Notes: generated by a model not told the origin, from the sequence alone. A DNA stretch of 64,000 nt from Diadema setosum (GCF_964275005.1 NC_092702.1:7736330-7800329), one strand, 5' to 3'; numbered from the stretch's first letter, positions 45,745 to 56,940 are shown. Numbers and translations: made by a program.

Positions 45745-48700
45745 GGAGTGGAATGTCTTAGAATTACCGGTAACTGCAGTTTGACTTTTAATGGTGTTGT
45801 CTTTTTTGTGCAGATACCGAATTTCAGTAGAGGGAAATAAGCATCAGAGACATTGCGGATACCTGTAATAATTTTAGGTATTTTAAAGCAGTCATACTGA
45901 TAGGATTTGTAAGGTATTGCAGGCTGTCTGATTGGTTTTATTTCTGTTTTTTTTTGTTTTTTTTTGCAGTCAAACCTCAGTCGGCCTGAGCCCCTCTTCC
46001 CCATTCCTAGACCCCTGTCTTCCCCTGTCCCTGACGGACACAATCGTCCGCTACGGCCGCACCTTCCACTTCAAGGGGACGGGGGACTACATGGCGTGCC
46101 GGGAGGCCATGACTCCGGTTCTGGGGTCGGGCGCCACGCCCTGCCAGAAGGAACCATGCTCCCTGGGTGGGGTCTACCAGCCGGACATCAACTTCGATAA
46201 CTCAGAGTTCTACGGCTTCTCCGAGTACTGGTACTGCATGGAAGACGTCCTCAGGATGGGCGGGGTCTACGAGTATCACAAGTTTGAAACTGCAGCTAAA
46301 GTAAGCCATGACCTTGTGCATCTGCTTTACCTCATGAGATTTGGATTTCTACAAACTTGTTATCGAGTCTCTCAGTGATTTGCTGTTCACCATGCGCTGA
46401 ATTCTTTGTGAAATGAATGTCAGTTCTATCCCTTTATGTGCCCCAACTTTTGGCTTAACTTGCTGTGCTTGTTCATTGGCCTTCAGTGACCCATCCAAAC
46501 TTGACCTAGTTGTAAAGTAAACAAACCCATTCAGGCGTACCAATGTGCATCAATCTAACAGGGAGGTCATAGTGACACAATAACAATAAGGATAGAAGGG
46601 AAGTAGGTGATTTGCATTCATTTACAACCAGTTTCCAGACATCTGAACCAATCAGTAACCTCTCCAAACCTGACCTAGTTACAATGTTAGTAAGCCCACT
46701 CGGGTGTAGCAGTGTACCTAAGTCCAACAGGGAGGTCATGGTGAGACAATAGCGATTTGGGGGATGAGGCAATCTGTATTCATTCACAACTAGTTTCCAG
46801 ACACCTGCGCCAATCGGTGAAGAAAGCACTTCAGAGTGCGTGCCAATCAATTACAAAGCACAGCATGAAAGGGTTACTGAGGACTAGCACTCATTCAAAA
46901 AAGTGCATTCTTGTTAGGATTGGTGTTCATTCTCTGTAGAATTAGGTACATGGTGAACCCGCAGTTAGTGGACTTACTGTCTCAACAAAGACACATAGCA
47001 AATTACTTGATACCCAAATGACAAATATCTTGTTTGATTTGCTGTATTTTTTTTATATGATAGCTCTCTCAGGAAATCGTCATCAAACATCATATTGATG
47101 AAGTTGCCATTCTCCTTCTTTTGAAGGGACTGTACAGTACTGGTTGAGGTGGGGATTCATGTTTTGAACATTCCTAAGTTAGATAATGAGAAACCTCTTA
47201 TGAAATATGAAAGAGCATGTAATTCTAAGAAGGATTCAACGTTTATTTGATGAAAATTGGTTTTCAAATGGCTGAGATATCCAAAAAAGTGATAATGATA
47301 AAAGACTACAGGCTACACCTTTTATTAGGATCTCTTTGTTTCACCTTGATTTTGGATATCTCAGCCATTTCAAAACCGATTTTCATCAAATAAACTTTTG
47401 ATGCCCCTTAGAATTGCATGTTCCTTGACATCTCATAGAGTGGTTTCTGAATATCTCGCAAAATGTTAAAAGCTAAATCCTCACCTCGACCAGAACTGTG
47501 CACACCCTTTAAACAGTCGTTTTTATTGATAATGAATAAAAGCATACATTCAGCCATACTGAATTGCATTTTCTGTATTTTGTTAACCTATGGATGCAAC
47601 CTCTGCTACAATTTAGATTTATTTCAGCCAAAGTGTGTCATTATCTATGTTAGAAAAATGCATGTATGTGTATGTATTTCATTTACCTATTGTGCTATCT
47701 CAATGTAACATTACTGTATAAGCTGTTATTTTTTGCAAGAGATTAATTTTCACGAATTTTGCGAATCACAGTTGGATCGCAAATTTAACATCACACAAAA
47801 ATGTTGTCATGAAATAGGCTGATAGTGCATATACGATAGCGTTGGTGTCAATTCGCAAAAACAACATCTCGCGAAAATGTGTGTGACCTCCATATTTGCG
47901 AAATATCTGTATAAGAAAATAACAGCTTATACAGTACTGTAAGACTGGTTTTGAGACTGAGACGGCTGATCATTTCTATTTTACACCATCTACAATTTAT
48001 CTGACATATTTAAACATCCCCCCCCCCCCCCCGATCCCTCTTGAAACTAACGGGTTTGCCCAAGGATGAGTCTTGTCAATACCTTGTTCAGCATCTCTTG
48101 CTAAATAGGAAGAGTCAGTCTGAATTCTTCATTTTCGTGAAGACATTGTTCCTCGCATTGTGATGAATAACACCGCATGTTACATTCCAATTTCTTTCTT
48201 TCCATTATCTTACAGAATTATTGCGCCACCAAGTGGTCACTTTTACAAGAGCATCATAAAAAGGGTTTATATAGCAAAGCCGATGAGCACAGATTAAAGT
48301 AAGTCTAATCTCTTAGAAACAAAGCTGAATTTAAACCACATGCACCCATTTCCTTTTTCCTTATCAAGATGCACAATGCGTATGAATCAAACAAATGCAT
48401 AGATTTTAGACCGATTGATATGAAATTCTTTATGAGTCCAGCATCTTTGAATACCTATTGCATTTTTTTTTTTCTACAGACAGGTCAGATGTAAGTGATG
48501 TAACAGTTCTCACAATGTAGTATTCCTTAATTTGACCTGCTTGCCAGAGATTAGAAAAAAAAAAAAAGATGTTGTTTTATGTTCCTGATATGTAAACCAG
48601 GAGGCTCTGTGTAGCAAAATTCATCTTTTCCACAATAGCATGTAAGGTCAGGAAAGAACTTATTAAGGATTGAAAATATATACATGTATGTGCTTTGTTT

Positions 48701-51700
48701 CTGCATTACTGCAGGATATCAGTTTTGTATACCATTTATTTTTGTCCCCGCCGAACGAGTTCGAGCAGGGGACTATGAAACGGGCTCCGTACGTGTGTGT
48801 GTCTGTGTGTCCGTGTGTCCGTGTGTCCGTGTGTCCGTCCGTGCGTCCGTGTGTGATCAAAATGTTCAAAATGCTACTCCTTCGCCATTTCTAAACCGAT
48901 TTCAGGGCTCGACCTTAGCGGGAGCCCGGGGACCATTGGCTCCCCAGAATCGCTACGGGCTCCCCAGAAATGTATGAAAAAAGCCCGGCTGGCTCCTTAA
49001 GTTTTTTGCCGTATAGCCACACGTTTCAAGACAGAATCATAGTTTATGTACACAATCACACTATTGACGAGCGCGAGCGGCCCCGGCGCGCGCAGCGAGC
49101 CCTGACGCTCGAAGTTATTATCCCTGCAATTGCAATATAGACTACACACTGAACATATTTCATTCTCCAGCCGGCCCACGTTGCCCGCATGTGTGTGTGT
49201 CTGTGTGTACCCGACGTGTGTGTGTTCCTATCTTCTATTATAGAATACTAGTAGTGTGCGCACTTGCAATTCGCTGCTTGCGTACTGTGTACGCCGAATG
49301 GAACTTCGCGCGCCTGAATCCCTGTCGCCTACGGACCGTGGATGTTTACATCGATCGCCGTGGTCCCCACCCCATGTGTGGCCGGCTGGGGAGCGTGAGT
49401 ACGAGTACATTTAGTAGCTTAGCTATCACACACTGTAGCCAGCTGCCACTATGAACAGTACCCTATTTTGTTTTGAGTCGGGGTAGAAGCACTCCGTTGT
49501 GCAATGTCTGCTTCTTTTTCTCTTCTTCTTCCGCTTTTCCCTTGCCTCCCAAGTATGAAATGATTTTTAGAATGTTGTGTGTGTGTTTTGTAACGTTATT
49601 GCATCATTTTTCTGCAAGGAAGAGGTGAGTTTCTGTTCGTGTATTGATGAGCACTGCAGTAAATGTGCAGGTGAAAAGCGTTCGAACTTTCTTTCCCGAG
49701 TATCGTGGAAACTCGATGTATTTCTAGGCCTATTAAAGGAGATCTCATATAACAGAATACTTATAACAAACTATTTTCCGATCAAAATGAATTAATTTCC
49801 TTTGTTTTGTATCATTTATTGACGATCCCAAGGATCTCGTCGCAATACAGAGTTTCCAATGTGTATTAATTTTCGCGTAGCTTTCGGTGCTGCAAACTTT
49901 TGCTAGGGCCTAATCCTACTACTAAACTTATCGTTCTATTTCTGTCGTTTCTCACACCTCGTTTGGTACGATTTCTTCCATTTTATATCACTTTATCCGT
50001 TCCCTTTATACTTTGAAATATTTAAACAATGCTTTCAAGTGTCTCGCACTGTTATTTTCGTAACAGCGATTTCTCCGCTTTGCTGCAATACTTTTGCTAG
50101 GGCCTAATCCTACTACTAAACTTATCGTTCTATTTCTGTCGTTTCTCACACCTCGCTTGGTACGATTTCTTCCATTTTATATCACTTTATCCGTTCCCTT
50201 TATACTTTGAAATATTTAAACAATTCTTTCAAGTGTCTCACACTGTTATTTTCGTAACAGCGATTTCTCCGCTTTGCTGCAATACTTTTTCGAATCGAAG
50301 CGACGTGTGTTGTCTTTTCTAAATATTTGTGTTGTTGGGAGGTGTTGATACTTTGTATTTGTTATTTATTTTCCTCGGTTTTTATCTCGAGGGACTGTGC
50401 GTGTTTCTTAATGTTCATAGGAAAAGGCTAAAATGATCTGAGTGATGTCTGATGGTGATGATGAAAACTACGCTGGTATAAAAAGACAGCTTACAGCAAA
50501 TGCTGAGCGTACTTGCCGTTCGTTTTATTTCACTTTCCCTCTTATTCTTCTTCCCCCTTACTCTTCTTTCCCCTCCAAAGAATGATAAAAAAAAAAGAAA
50601 TTACATACACCTCACAACAAAAAGATCCACGATCTACCAACCTTCGTAAAGTTAAATCTAAATGTTCAATATCAGCACAGAATAAGGAGAAAACATGTCA
50701 TGAATTACAATAAATTAGAGCGAAGAGATTGTGAAATACTGAATACGTGCGCGCAGTCTCTTCGGCTCGAAGAAACTTGACACCCACCCCGCTCCCCTTG
50801 TGGAAATTTCCACAAAAGCAGGTGCCACACCCAGGTGCGTGCCAGACGAAAGAATGCGCGCACTGGAATAAACAGCGTGTAAATATCTTGAAAATATCGA
50901 TCTCGAGAAGAACCAGCTCAGTTGAATTAAAGGAATCATTGCAAAGATACCGTGATTCTACAATTCTATAGCCTTTCTTTTGGTGCATAGCAGGAAACAT
51001 CAGTCGAATATGGTGTACTTAATCGAATATCTTATGTTCCCTGAACAATAAAAAAAGAATCGATTAATCAGTCAATTAAAAAGGCAATCACAGAAATACT
51101 TAAAAGGTCTCGTATGCCCAGACAAATTCACTATGAAGTAGGTCCAATGAGATGCAGTCATCACATGGTTAGACAGCAAAATCATGACAATTAATTTCAG
51201 TTCATGCTCATCATAACTGCATATTACTTTTCAAAGTTTTGGCTATCAACATTCGTTCGTAGGTGTTTTCTTTTTTGTTTGTTTTGCATGTTTTTCCTCG
51301 TGAAAGACGTAATGACTTCTTCGTATCGAATGTAAACTGCATGTTAAATACCGTAAACAAGCCATCAGCTCAGCTATGGCACATTCGATCCATCGAACTT
51401 GCAGTAACCTCTATAGGCAGGAGCACATGGCGCATTCCTTTAACTTGAAAGTACAACCACGTGTTTGCACATTGGCGCAACCACACACAGCGCGGCATTT
51501 TGCGATCATCGTTATAGCAGACTTTCCGATTCCAGTCAGGGTAAAAGAAATTGGAATACCGGTACTTTCGGAAAATACTGATGTTTAAAATCCAGTAAAA
51601 TTAAAAAGCTTGAAAACAGCGCATGATTATGTTTTATAGTAAACAATAGTTGGAAACACCGAACAGAGTTTTGCATTCACTCACACAGAAGCTTTCTTGA

Positions 51701-52243
51701 GAAGATGAAAGCATCCCCCTTCCCTGCTAGATAGTGGAAGCTTCCATAACCAGCCCAGCAAGTTTCTGGAGGTACATACATGCACTTGTAGTCTTGTACA
51801 CATGCATTGAGAGAAAGCAATCAATCACCGCTGAACATTGCGTAGTTTGGATTCTTTATCGTGCTAGTGACCAGCTCGATACTTCGGCATGTATCGTAAT
51901 GTTATGTTAAAGAGCTTGTAGGCCTTATAAGTCGACAAGTTTAAATCAAAATGGCAAAAAAGAGGGAGGTGGAAAAAATACAGATTCTGGTGGAAAATAT
52001 GGATTTTGGAGCTGCTGAGTACGGATTTGTGCTTCCAAAGATTGGCAGCTCTGCTGATCAATCAACATGTGGCGTTACATAATTGTTTCTAACCCACACC
52101 TTGCAGCTAAAAAAAGAAGAACCGAGAAAGAAAGATAATAATTATGAACAGACCAGGGTAAGAAATTACACAAGGGAATGGGAGAGGGACCACACAAAAC
52201 ACCTACACACACACACGCAGGTGCACGGCAGGCACAGGCACAG

Positions 52244-52281
<38 letters not shown>

Positions 52282-54774
52282 TGACTGTGCTAAAACCCGT
52301 TAGATACTAAGAACCAGGTATCTCCGGCTTGTGTCTGGAGAAATGCATGTTATATCTAAACGAAATCTTCTCCACCAGGTTAATACATGTACATGTAATA
52401 GACCTCTACTGCTGATTGTGACTGAGGGAAACGTGGCTCTCTAAAACTCAATTTGGCTCCCTAAAAAGGTCCCTGAGGAGCCCGGCTGGCTTCCTAGAAA
52501 AAAAGTTAAGGTCGAGCCCTGCGATTTTGATTCTGTTTGCTTTATATGATAGCACTACATGGGAGCTTTGAAACTTCTATACAGAATTTCAGTTGTGACC
52601 TTTGACCTTGACCTTTGACCTATATTGTACATTTTGCTTCAAAATGCTACTCCTTCGCCATTTCTAACCCGATTTTGATTCCGTTTGCTTTATATGATGG
52701 CACTAGGTGAGGGCTTCAAAACTTCTACACAGAATTTTGACCTTTGACTTCTTTGACCTTTGACCTTGATTTTTGACCTATATTGTACATTGGCTACAAC
52801 ATTCTACTCCTTCGCCATTTCTAACCCGATTTCGATTCCGTTTGCTTTATGTGGATGGCACTAGGTGAGGGCTTCAAAACTTCTACACAGAATTTTGACC
52901 TTTGACTTCTTTGACCTTTGACCTTGATTTTTGTCCTATATTGTACATTTTGCTACAAAATGCTACTCCTTCGCCATTTGTAACCCGATTTCAATTCCGT
53001 TTGCTTTAAGTGATGGCACTAGGTGAGGGCTTCAAAACTTCTACACAAAATTTTGACCTTTGACTTCTTTGACCTCTGACCTTGATTTTTGACCTGTATT
53101 GTACATTTTGCTACCAAATGCTACTCCTTCGCCATTTCTAACCCGATTTCGATTCCGTTTGCTTTATGTGATGGCACTAGGTGAGGGCTTCAAAACTTCT
53201 ACATAGAATTTTGACCTTTGACTTCTTTGACCTTTGACCTTGATCTTTTTACCTATATTGTACATTTTGCTACTAAATGCTACTTCCGGCGGGGACATAT
53301 ATTACGCACCGCGTAATTTCTACTTTTCCTTGTTATCCTTTCTTTTCCTGTGTAACATTACATTGTATCAGTAACCGTATTTATCACCAATACTTTTCCC
53401 CATCAACTATATCATTTGGTCAGTTAAGTAGCAGAAGGAAGGAACTTATCGCGGGTTTAAATTTGCATTGTTGTCATTGTGGGTCCTAAATGGAAAGCTG
53501 TTGTGGCCATCAAAGACTCACTTCTGAGGTCCTGAATTCTCGTCAGTCGGCAGCAGAAGTAATACTCTTTGGCAAGACTTATTATTGCCCAGGCCATCAG
53601 AGGGCACTTAAAGTTGTTTGCCTCATGATTATTTACTTATAAGCACTTAATTGCTTCCTTACTGACCATGAAAGCAACATCCAAACTCAGCTTCTGCTTA
53701 AACTTGAGTAGAGATATGTACTGGGTAATAAGTTGAAATTGCTTATTTTGGCATTTGTTTCAATATGTGTAAGTTAAACAGAAAGAACAAAAATAGCTGA
53801 GTTGAATTCATTAAAAGTGTTTTTTTTTTTTTAAATCACCTGTAACAAGGAGTTAACGAGTTTGCATACATGTCATCTCATCATCAACAGATACCAGTGT
53901 TTTAAGTCAGCGTGGATCACAACCGTTCTCCATCAAGGTTTCAAGTTCCCCAATGACTATCACTACTTACGGTCAGCAAGTCTGATCCACGACAAAGAAG
54001 TCCAGTGGACATTAGGTGCAATACTCTACAGAACAAGATTCTTGCCACTGCGGTGAGTTTGCTTTGTTTGTTTGTTTGTTTGATTTTCTGTTCAAATTAT
54101 GCACAACCTACCTTTACATCTCCCCATGCCCAGATGTGATCAGCTGAGTGATATTTTTAAAGTTGTCACTGTTTAGAGCTTATCGTAAAGTGTTTTTGTC
54201 TCAGCTCTCTTGCTCATTGTTATGTTCCACGAAAAAGGCAATGTATTGAATCTAAGGAAATGAGGGGGAAGATAATTCCCATTCACTGCCCAGCACACTT
54301 GTAGAACAATGAAAGCTTTAATTTGGTACTTTGTATAGCACACACTGTTCTTACTACAGTCATTGTTATTTGTCTTCAGCAAATGTTATAGGATGAATTG
54401 TCTGTTCACCAAATATGCTAAATTCAGAGTTAATCAACTTCCTGTTAGTTATGACGTGCTGTGAAGAAAGTAGAAATATGAATGTGCAATCTGTTCTGTT
54501 GCTTTACAGAGAAATTCAGCAGGGGGCCTTCCAGAAATCCTACCGCCCTCCTTGGATGCGGGCAGCGGCCCCCTGGCTGTCCAACCAGTACCTCCTGGTC
54601 GTCTGCTTCCTCGTTGTCATCGCCTTCATCTTCGTCTACTCCCGCTGGCTGGGACGGATGCAGTCGCCGCGGGCAACGGGCCTGAAGCGAGTGCCCACCA
54701 TGGCATACTTCATGACGGAGGAGGATCAGGTGCAGGATGGGGTCTACGAGATGTCGGGCGTGAATCTCAGCTGA
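36639..54774 (+). CDS. ENTPD4: ENTPD4/7-type Golgi/lysosomal nucleoside diphosphohydrolase, complete (10 exons)
   Basis: The enzyme hydrolyses nucleoside di- and triphosphates (typically UDP) in the Golgi or lysosome lumen, Ca/Mg-dependent, keeping nucleotide-sugar transport running. Ten exons join to 642 codons (human ENTPD4 has 616). N-terminal membrane segment ~45-62. Apyrase conserved regions: ACR1 IDAGSSGTRV (103-112), ACR2 ATAGMRML (188-195), ACR3 GKQEGVYAW with catalytic Glu (~229-237), ACR4 LDMGGGSAQIAYE (280-292), ACR5 YGFSEYWYC (444-452). C-terminal membrane helix 582-598. Similarity spans the whole length and fits ENTPD4/ENTPD7 rather than cell-surface ENTPD1/2/3/8 or soluble ENTPD5/6. 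One gene probably corresponds to both vertebrate paralogues. Exon 1 is the least certain. Confidence 0.93.
36896..36940 (+). repeat. 45-bp direct repeat, copy 1
   Basis: The block GCCTAACTATACACAGCCCA ... ACATGGTACGTCGCGAC recurs exactly or nearly so at 37179-37223, 283 bp downstream, in ENTPD4-like intron 1. Confidence 0.92.
37179..37223 (+). repeat. 45-bp direct repeat, copy 2
   Basis: Second copy of the block at 36896-36940, in the same orientation. Confidence 0.92.
38421..38738 (+). repeat. ~330-bp segmental direct duplication, copy 1
   Basis: It begins CAAACAAGTTTGACATGACA and ends TTTTTTCATGAAAATT. It contains a hairpin (38601-38673) with arms TTAGCCAATCACATGCGAGG, i.e. opposed CCAAT motifs. 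Its partner is at 39151-39512. It lies in ENTPD4-like intron 1. Confidence 0.88.
39151..39512 (+). repeat. ~330-bp segmental direct duplication, copy 2
   Basis: Same order of blocks as copy 1 with small insertions. The hairpin at about 39366-39446 has perfect 27-bp arms including TTAGCCAAT and ATTGGCTAA. It ends 25 bp before the acceptor of exon 2. Confidence 0.88.
39538..39920 (+). CDS. ENTPD4: ENTPD4-like exon 2: N-terminal membrane anchor and ACR1
   Basis: Acceptor CATCCAG|G, donor ACCAG|GTAAGA. Encodes CPCFLPLPAVWHISF (similar to the human N-terminal CLFPASWHFS), an anchor around CLALVMCLLLIISITLI, then EATDTDNPNLYYG and ACR1 VVIDAGSSGTRVFVYFW. A neighbouring frame is also open but has no homology. 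Confidence 0.93.
40176..40745. mobile_element. TTAA-flanked TIR element, AGGACAAGTTCACCTT family
   Basis: TTAA at both edges with TIR AGGACAAGTTCACCTTCA / inverted AGGACAAGTCCACCTTCA. Inside, opposed blocks ATCAGTGARAGTTTGAGGAA occur. 570 bp, non-coding, in ENTPD4-like intron 2. A diverged, truncated relative is at about 45050-45385. Confidence 0.88.
40903..41053 (+). CDS. ENTPD4: ENTPD4-like exon 3: ACR2
   Basis: Acceptor AACCACAG|GC, donor AGAGAG|GTTAGC. Encodes MKPLLDFAVGHIPESK, ETPLYILATAGMRMLPE. Phase 1 in, phase 2 out. Confidence 0.95.
41995..42158 (+). CDS. ENTPD4: ENTPD4-like exon 4: ACR3 with catalytic glutamate
   Basis: Acceptor GTTCACAG|T, donor TGAAG|GTAAGC. Encodes QAILEDLRKDIP, NFLFSEKNVEVISGKQEGVY, AWIGINYVLGRFDH. 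The Glu of GKQEG is the general base in this family. The exon is markedly more A/T-rich at third positions than exons 2, 5 and 7. Confidence 0.96.
42455..42710. mobile_element. MITE, ATATCGTTGCTGGGGCGACA ends
   Basis: The left ATATCGTTGCTGGGGCGACA and right TGTCGCCCCAGCGACGATAT are inverted over about 37 bp with one or two mismatches. 256 bp, non-coding, in ENTPD4-like intron 4. Confidence 0.85.
43502..43659 (+). CDS. ENTPD4: ENTPD4-like exon 5: ACR4
   Basis: The acceptor CACAAAG|ATG follows a C-only pyrimidine tract (43478-43491), and the donor is CCTAAG|GTGTAT. Encodes DEPVVEVQLPGAEAS, KRTVGVLDMGGGSAQIAYEV, PQTVSFNLASPK. An earlier GT (ACT|GTAAGC) would lose the conserved TVSF, so the later donor is preferred. 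Confidence 0.92.
44831..45003 (+). CDS. ENTPD4: ENTPD4-like exon 6
   Basis: Acceptor ACCCACAG|GAAG, donor AAAAG|GTAGTT. Encodes EAAAKDLIAEFNLGCDQHES, DHVYRVYVTTFLGYGGNAAR, VRYESILI, a block conserved in ENTPD4/7. Confidence 0.95.
45050..45385. mobile_element. Truncated relative of the AGGACAAGTTCACCTT element
   Basis: It shares ACATCAGTGAAGTTTGAGGA, GGATGAAAAGACTTCAAT, AACATACATCAGTAACAAGT with 40200-40510. The terminal repeats are lost. Confidence 0.65.
45700..45747 (+). repeat. (GT)n plus poly-G tract
   Basis: About 14 GT units followed by about 20 G in ENTPD4-like intron 6. Confidence 0.92.
45970..46300 (+). CDS. ENTPD4: ENTPD4-like exon 7: ACR5
   Basis: Acceptor TTTTTGCAG|T, donor GCTAAA|GTAAGC. 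Encodes PFLDPCLPLSLTD, GTGDYMACREAM, GGVYQPDINFDNSEFYGFSE, YWYCMEDVLRMGG. Strongly G/C-ending codons. Phase 2 in, phase 0 out. Confidence 0.95.
46491..46840 (+). repeat. Dispersed ~170-bp repeat, tandem copies 2 and 3
   Basis: Two head-to-tail copies (about 46491-46655 and 46660-46840) share CCAAACTTGACCTAGTT, AACAGGGAGGTCATRGTGA and AGTTTCCAGACA with each other and with 21617-21790. Confidence 0.7.
47121..47512. mobile_element. MITE, AGGGACTGTACAGTACTGG family, copy 2
   Basis: Colinear with 28648-29038 at high identity and in the same orientation. The left edge reads TTGA instead of TTAA; the right edge is TTAA (47509-47512). Confidence 0.87.
47712..47936. mobile_element. MITE, TTTTCGCG family, copy 3
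   Basis: TIR TACTGTATAAGCTGTTATTT mirrored exactly at the right end. Internal TTGCGAAT/TCGCGAAA motifs. It lies in ENTPD4-like intron 7. Confidence 0.87.
48216..48298 (+). CDS. ENTPD4: ENTPD4-like exon 8
   Basis: Acceptor ATCTTACAG|AAT, donor TTAAA|GTAAGT. Encodes NYCATKWSLLQEHHKKGLYS, KADEHRL, matching the conserved YCATKWS motif. Phase 0 in, phase 2 out. Confidence 0.95.
49889..50288 (+). repeat. 194-bp tandem duplication
   Basis: Two nearly identical copies share TTTTGCTAGGGCCTAATCCT through ATTTCTCCGCTTTGCTGCAA (TTTTGCTAGG recurs 194 bp on). It lies inside the 3.6 kb transposon. Confidence 0.92.
52240..52280 (+). repeat. (CA)n microsatellite
   Basis: About 18 CA units preceded by GGCACAGGCACAGGCACA. 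Confidence 0.93.
53891..54052 (+). CDS. ENTPD4: ENTPD4-like exon 9
   Basis: Acceptor CATCAACAG|A, donor CTGCG|GTGAGT. Encodes YQCFKSAWITTVLHQGFKFP, then DKEVQWTLGAILYRTRFLPL, nearly identical to the vertebrate block. The preceding 5.6 kb intron was enlarged by nested repeats. Confidence 0.95.
54510..54774 (+). CDS. ENTPD4: ENTPD4-like exon 10: C-terminal membrane helix and stop
   Basis: The acceptor is GCTTTACAG|A. Encodes REIQQGAFQKSYRPPW, the helix QYLLVVCFLVVIAFIFVYSR and an 87-residue exon ending VYEMSGVNLS with TGA at 54772-54774. The cytosolic tail is not conserved in sequence. No clear AATAAA was noticed in the next kilobase. Confidence 0.94.
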
Positions 54775-56940
54775 TCGGGCTTTGGTCATGCCCCCTTCCC
54801 CGCCTAGACGAGACTGAAGAGTGCAAAGCCCACAGCACAGCTCCCTCTGTTGATGAATACCGGAGAAGGTACCAAAGGAGATATCCCTGGTTTAAAGGAG
54901 CGGTGAGAGATTTCCTTTAAAGCAGTCTGTTTGATTGTAATCCTCAAAACCCTTTGGTGGTCCTGTGATGTTGTCAGTGCAGAGCAAGGTCATTTGCGAT
55001 TGATTCAGCTGGTCAAGACCGCAGTATGGGTACAATTCTCTTGTATTTGATCAACAGGATAGATAGAGTTACCTCATCTCTGTCCCTTGTGTCCAGCTAT
55101 GGTGCACTTTGTTACATCTAGGTATTACAGAGACTACTCCAACAGAAGGATTGTGAATTGGGTAGTGCCATGACTTTCTGCATAGTATGACATTTTGTCG
55201 CTACTTGTACTGTAGGTACGTTGCCTTGCTCTGTGAGCGTATGTGGCTCATCATACATGTAGTCAGCTATGATCAGTGGGAGATTTTTAGAAGATGGAGG
55301 CATGGACTCTTCGTCCTTATTCTTGAGAAATTTCTATGGCGAGATTAGGTTTCTCAAGGTTTTCTCTGAATTGGGGTCATACCAAGGAATATGGGTTTGG
55401 TTTTTGTCGACTTCAGTGTGATATTTTTATCAGTTTTTAGATGTATTGGAAACTATGGTGGGATTGAAAAAAAATGTCATACTTTTATAGAAGAAAATTA
55501 TTGGAAATTTGTGTGGATATCATAGCACCTTTTCTAACAGGGCTCTGATGAATGGACCATACATGCGTGAAATTATTGATACCACTGTTGAATGCTTGAG
55601 CCTGAACTGGATGTTAAAAATCCACTGAATTGCACTTTTCTGTGTGCAATTCAGTCTTATAGACTGCAAGACATGAATATCTCAAGAAAATACCATTTAT
55701 CTATCAGTTTAAACTGAAATTTTACCTTATTGGAGTGACGAAGGGAAAGGACCATTATATGTAGGAGGTCTGTGCTGGAGGGAAGTGGACACAATACAAA
55801 TGATCTGCACTCAAGAAGCTTTTTCTGATGCAAAATCATGCCAACTTCCAGATTGACGTAGGTCATGTGAATGTCCACTTGATGAATGTAAGCCTGACAT
55901 GTATAGGCTGGTCGCTAGTGTTGCTGCAAGAGTGGACTGTGTTGATTTGCCAATGAGGAAGAGCCCTGTAAAGTGTGGCAGTGTTGTTTGTAGCCTTAAA
56001 AAACCTTCCTGTGGTTTATTTGTTTGTTTTCGTACAATGTGGTTAGTGCCACCATCGTATGATCTTTATGCAAGATTAGCACTGAGCTTGGGGAAAACCC
56101 CGCCAAGCTGGGGGAAAATCCACAGGGAATCTTGATGAATAGGCACCAGCTCGGGTCACGATCTTGTGTCTGGATTGTATTCACATTACTCAGACTGTGT
56201 TGTTCAGCATTGTCAACGAGAGCATTATGCTAATGTGATCTCTTCATCCTATCTATATACAAGTGGAAAAGCAGTACATATATATCAATATCAAGGTAAT
56301 CTTTTATGAACAACTCACATGCAAATCCATATGTATGGTGTAAAGACATTCCTTAGAATTTTGAGTAGTGTGGTTTATGGTGACAGGGTTGAAACCCTGA
56401 TGTGGTTTTAGGAATGAAAAAGCTCCTTCTTTTTAGAAATAGAAACTGTTGTTTAGTTTCTGAATGGTCTATTACTAATATGCAAATTTCTGTGTGTTAG
56501 TATTCTACCCTGTGTGGACCAGCATGAATTAAACATTAGTACAAACATTTAGTGACAAATTGTTAATGTTCTGGCAGTGCAACACATACATAAGTAAATC
56601 GGATTAGCACTTACATACAAAATATGATTATTTTGTTGTTGTTGTTGTTACAAGAGATAATTATGTTAGTATATGATAACAGAATTCTTGGTCTTATTAC
56701 ATTGTCTCATGTTCAAACCTTGCCAGTGCACAGTCTACTTAATGACTTTCATGTGATAAGTGAAATGAAAGTAAGGCTTTGTTATGCCTGGCTAAAGTTC
56801 CTGGAAACTGTTACAGGGCTTTTATCTATTGGTACTTCAACGTAGTTGGGGGGGGGGGGGGGGAATGGACGATGAAAGTCCAAAGTCCAAAGCAGAGCGT
56901 GAATGCATGCGTGCCAAATTTCAGACTTTTGAATCTTTGC
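54775..56940 (+). other. ENTPD4-like 3'UTR and downstream non-coding DNA
   Basis: No coding exon was recognised. Open frames are short and lack family motifs. An ATTAAA (about 56528) is the only poly(A)-like hexamer I would name. A poly-G run is at about 56848-56864. Confidence 0.35.

Larger units (their letters stand above)
48903..52521. mobile_element. 3.6-kb DNA transposon inserted in the satellite element
   Basis: The ends CAGGGCTCGACCTTA and (inverted) CAGGGCTCGACCTTA are flanked by CGATTT on both sides (48897-48902 and 52522-52527). The intact satellite units nearby read through this exact site (CCGATTTTGATTC), confirming the duplication. Subterminal regions repeat GGCTCCCCAGAA/GGCTCCCTAAA and AGCCCGGCTGGCT. 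The interior carries a 194-bp tandem duplication and CA repeats; I found no transposase frame. Confidence 0.88.
48748..53297. repeat. Hairpin-led 158-bp satellite element, split by an insertion
   Basis: It starts CCCCGCCGAACGAGTTCGAG (palindromic) with a GTGTGTCCGTGTGTCC microsatellite. The tandem unit begins TGCTACTCCTTCGCCATTT; unit starts near 48871, 52644, 52801, 52960, 53118 and 53277 give a period of about 158 bp. Each unit carries TTTGACCTTTGACCTTGA. It ends CTTCCGGCGGGGAC, the inverse of the start. The first unit is interrupted by the transposon at 48903-52521. Confidence 0.85.

Noticed and set aside
49191..49454. Possible transposase frame in the 3.6 kb element
   Set aside because: Short, cysteine/arginine-rich and partly microsatellite-derived; no RNase H-fold or zinc-finger motif of hAT or P transposases.
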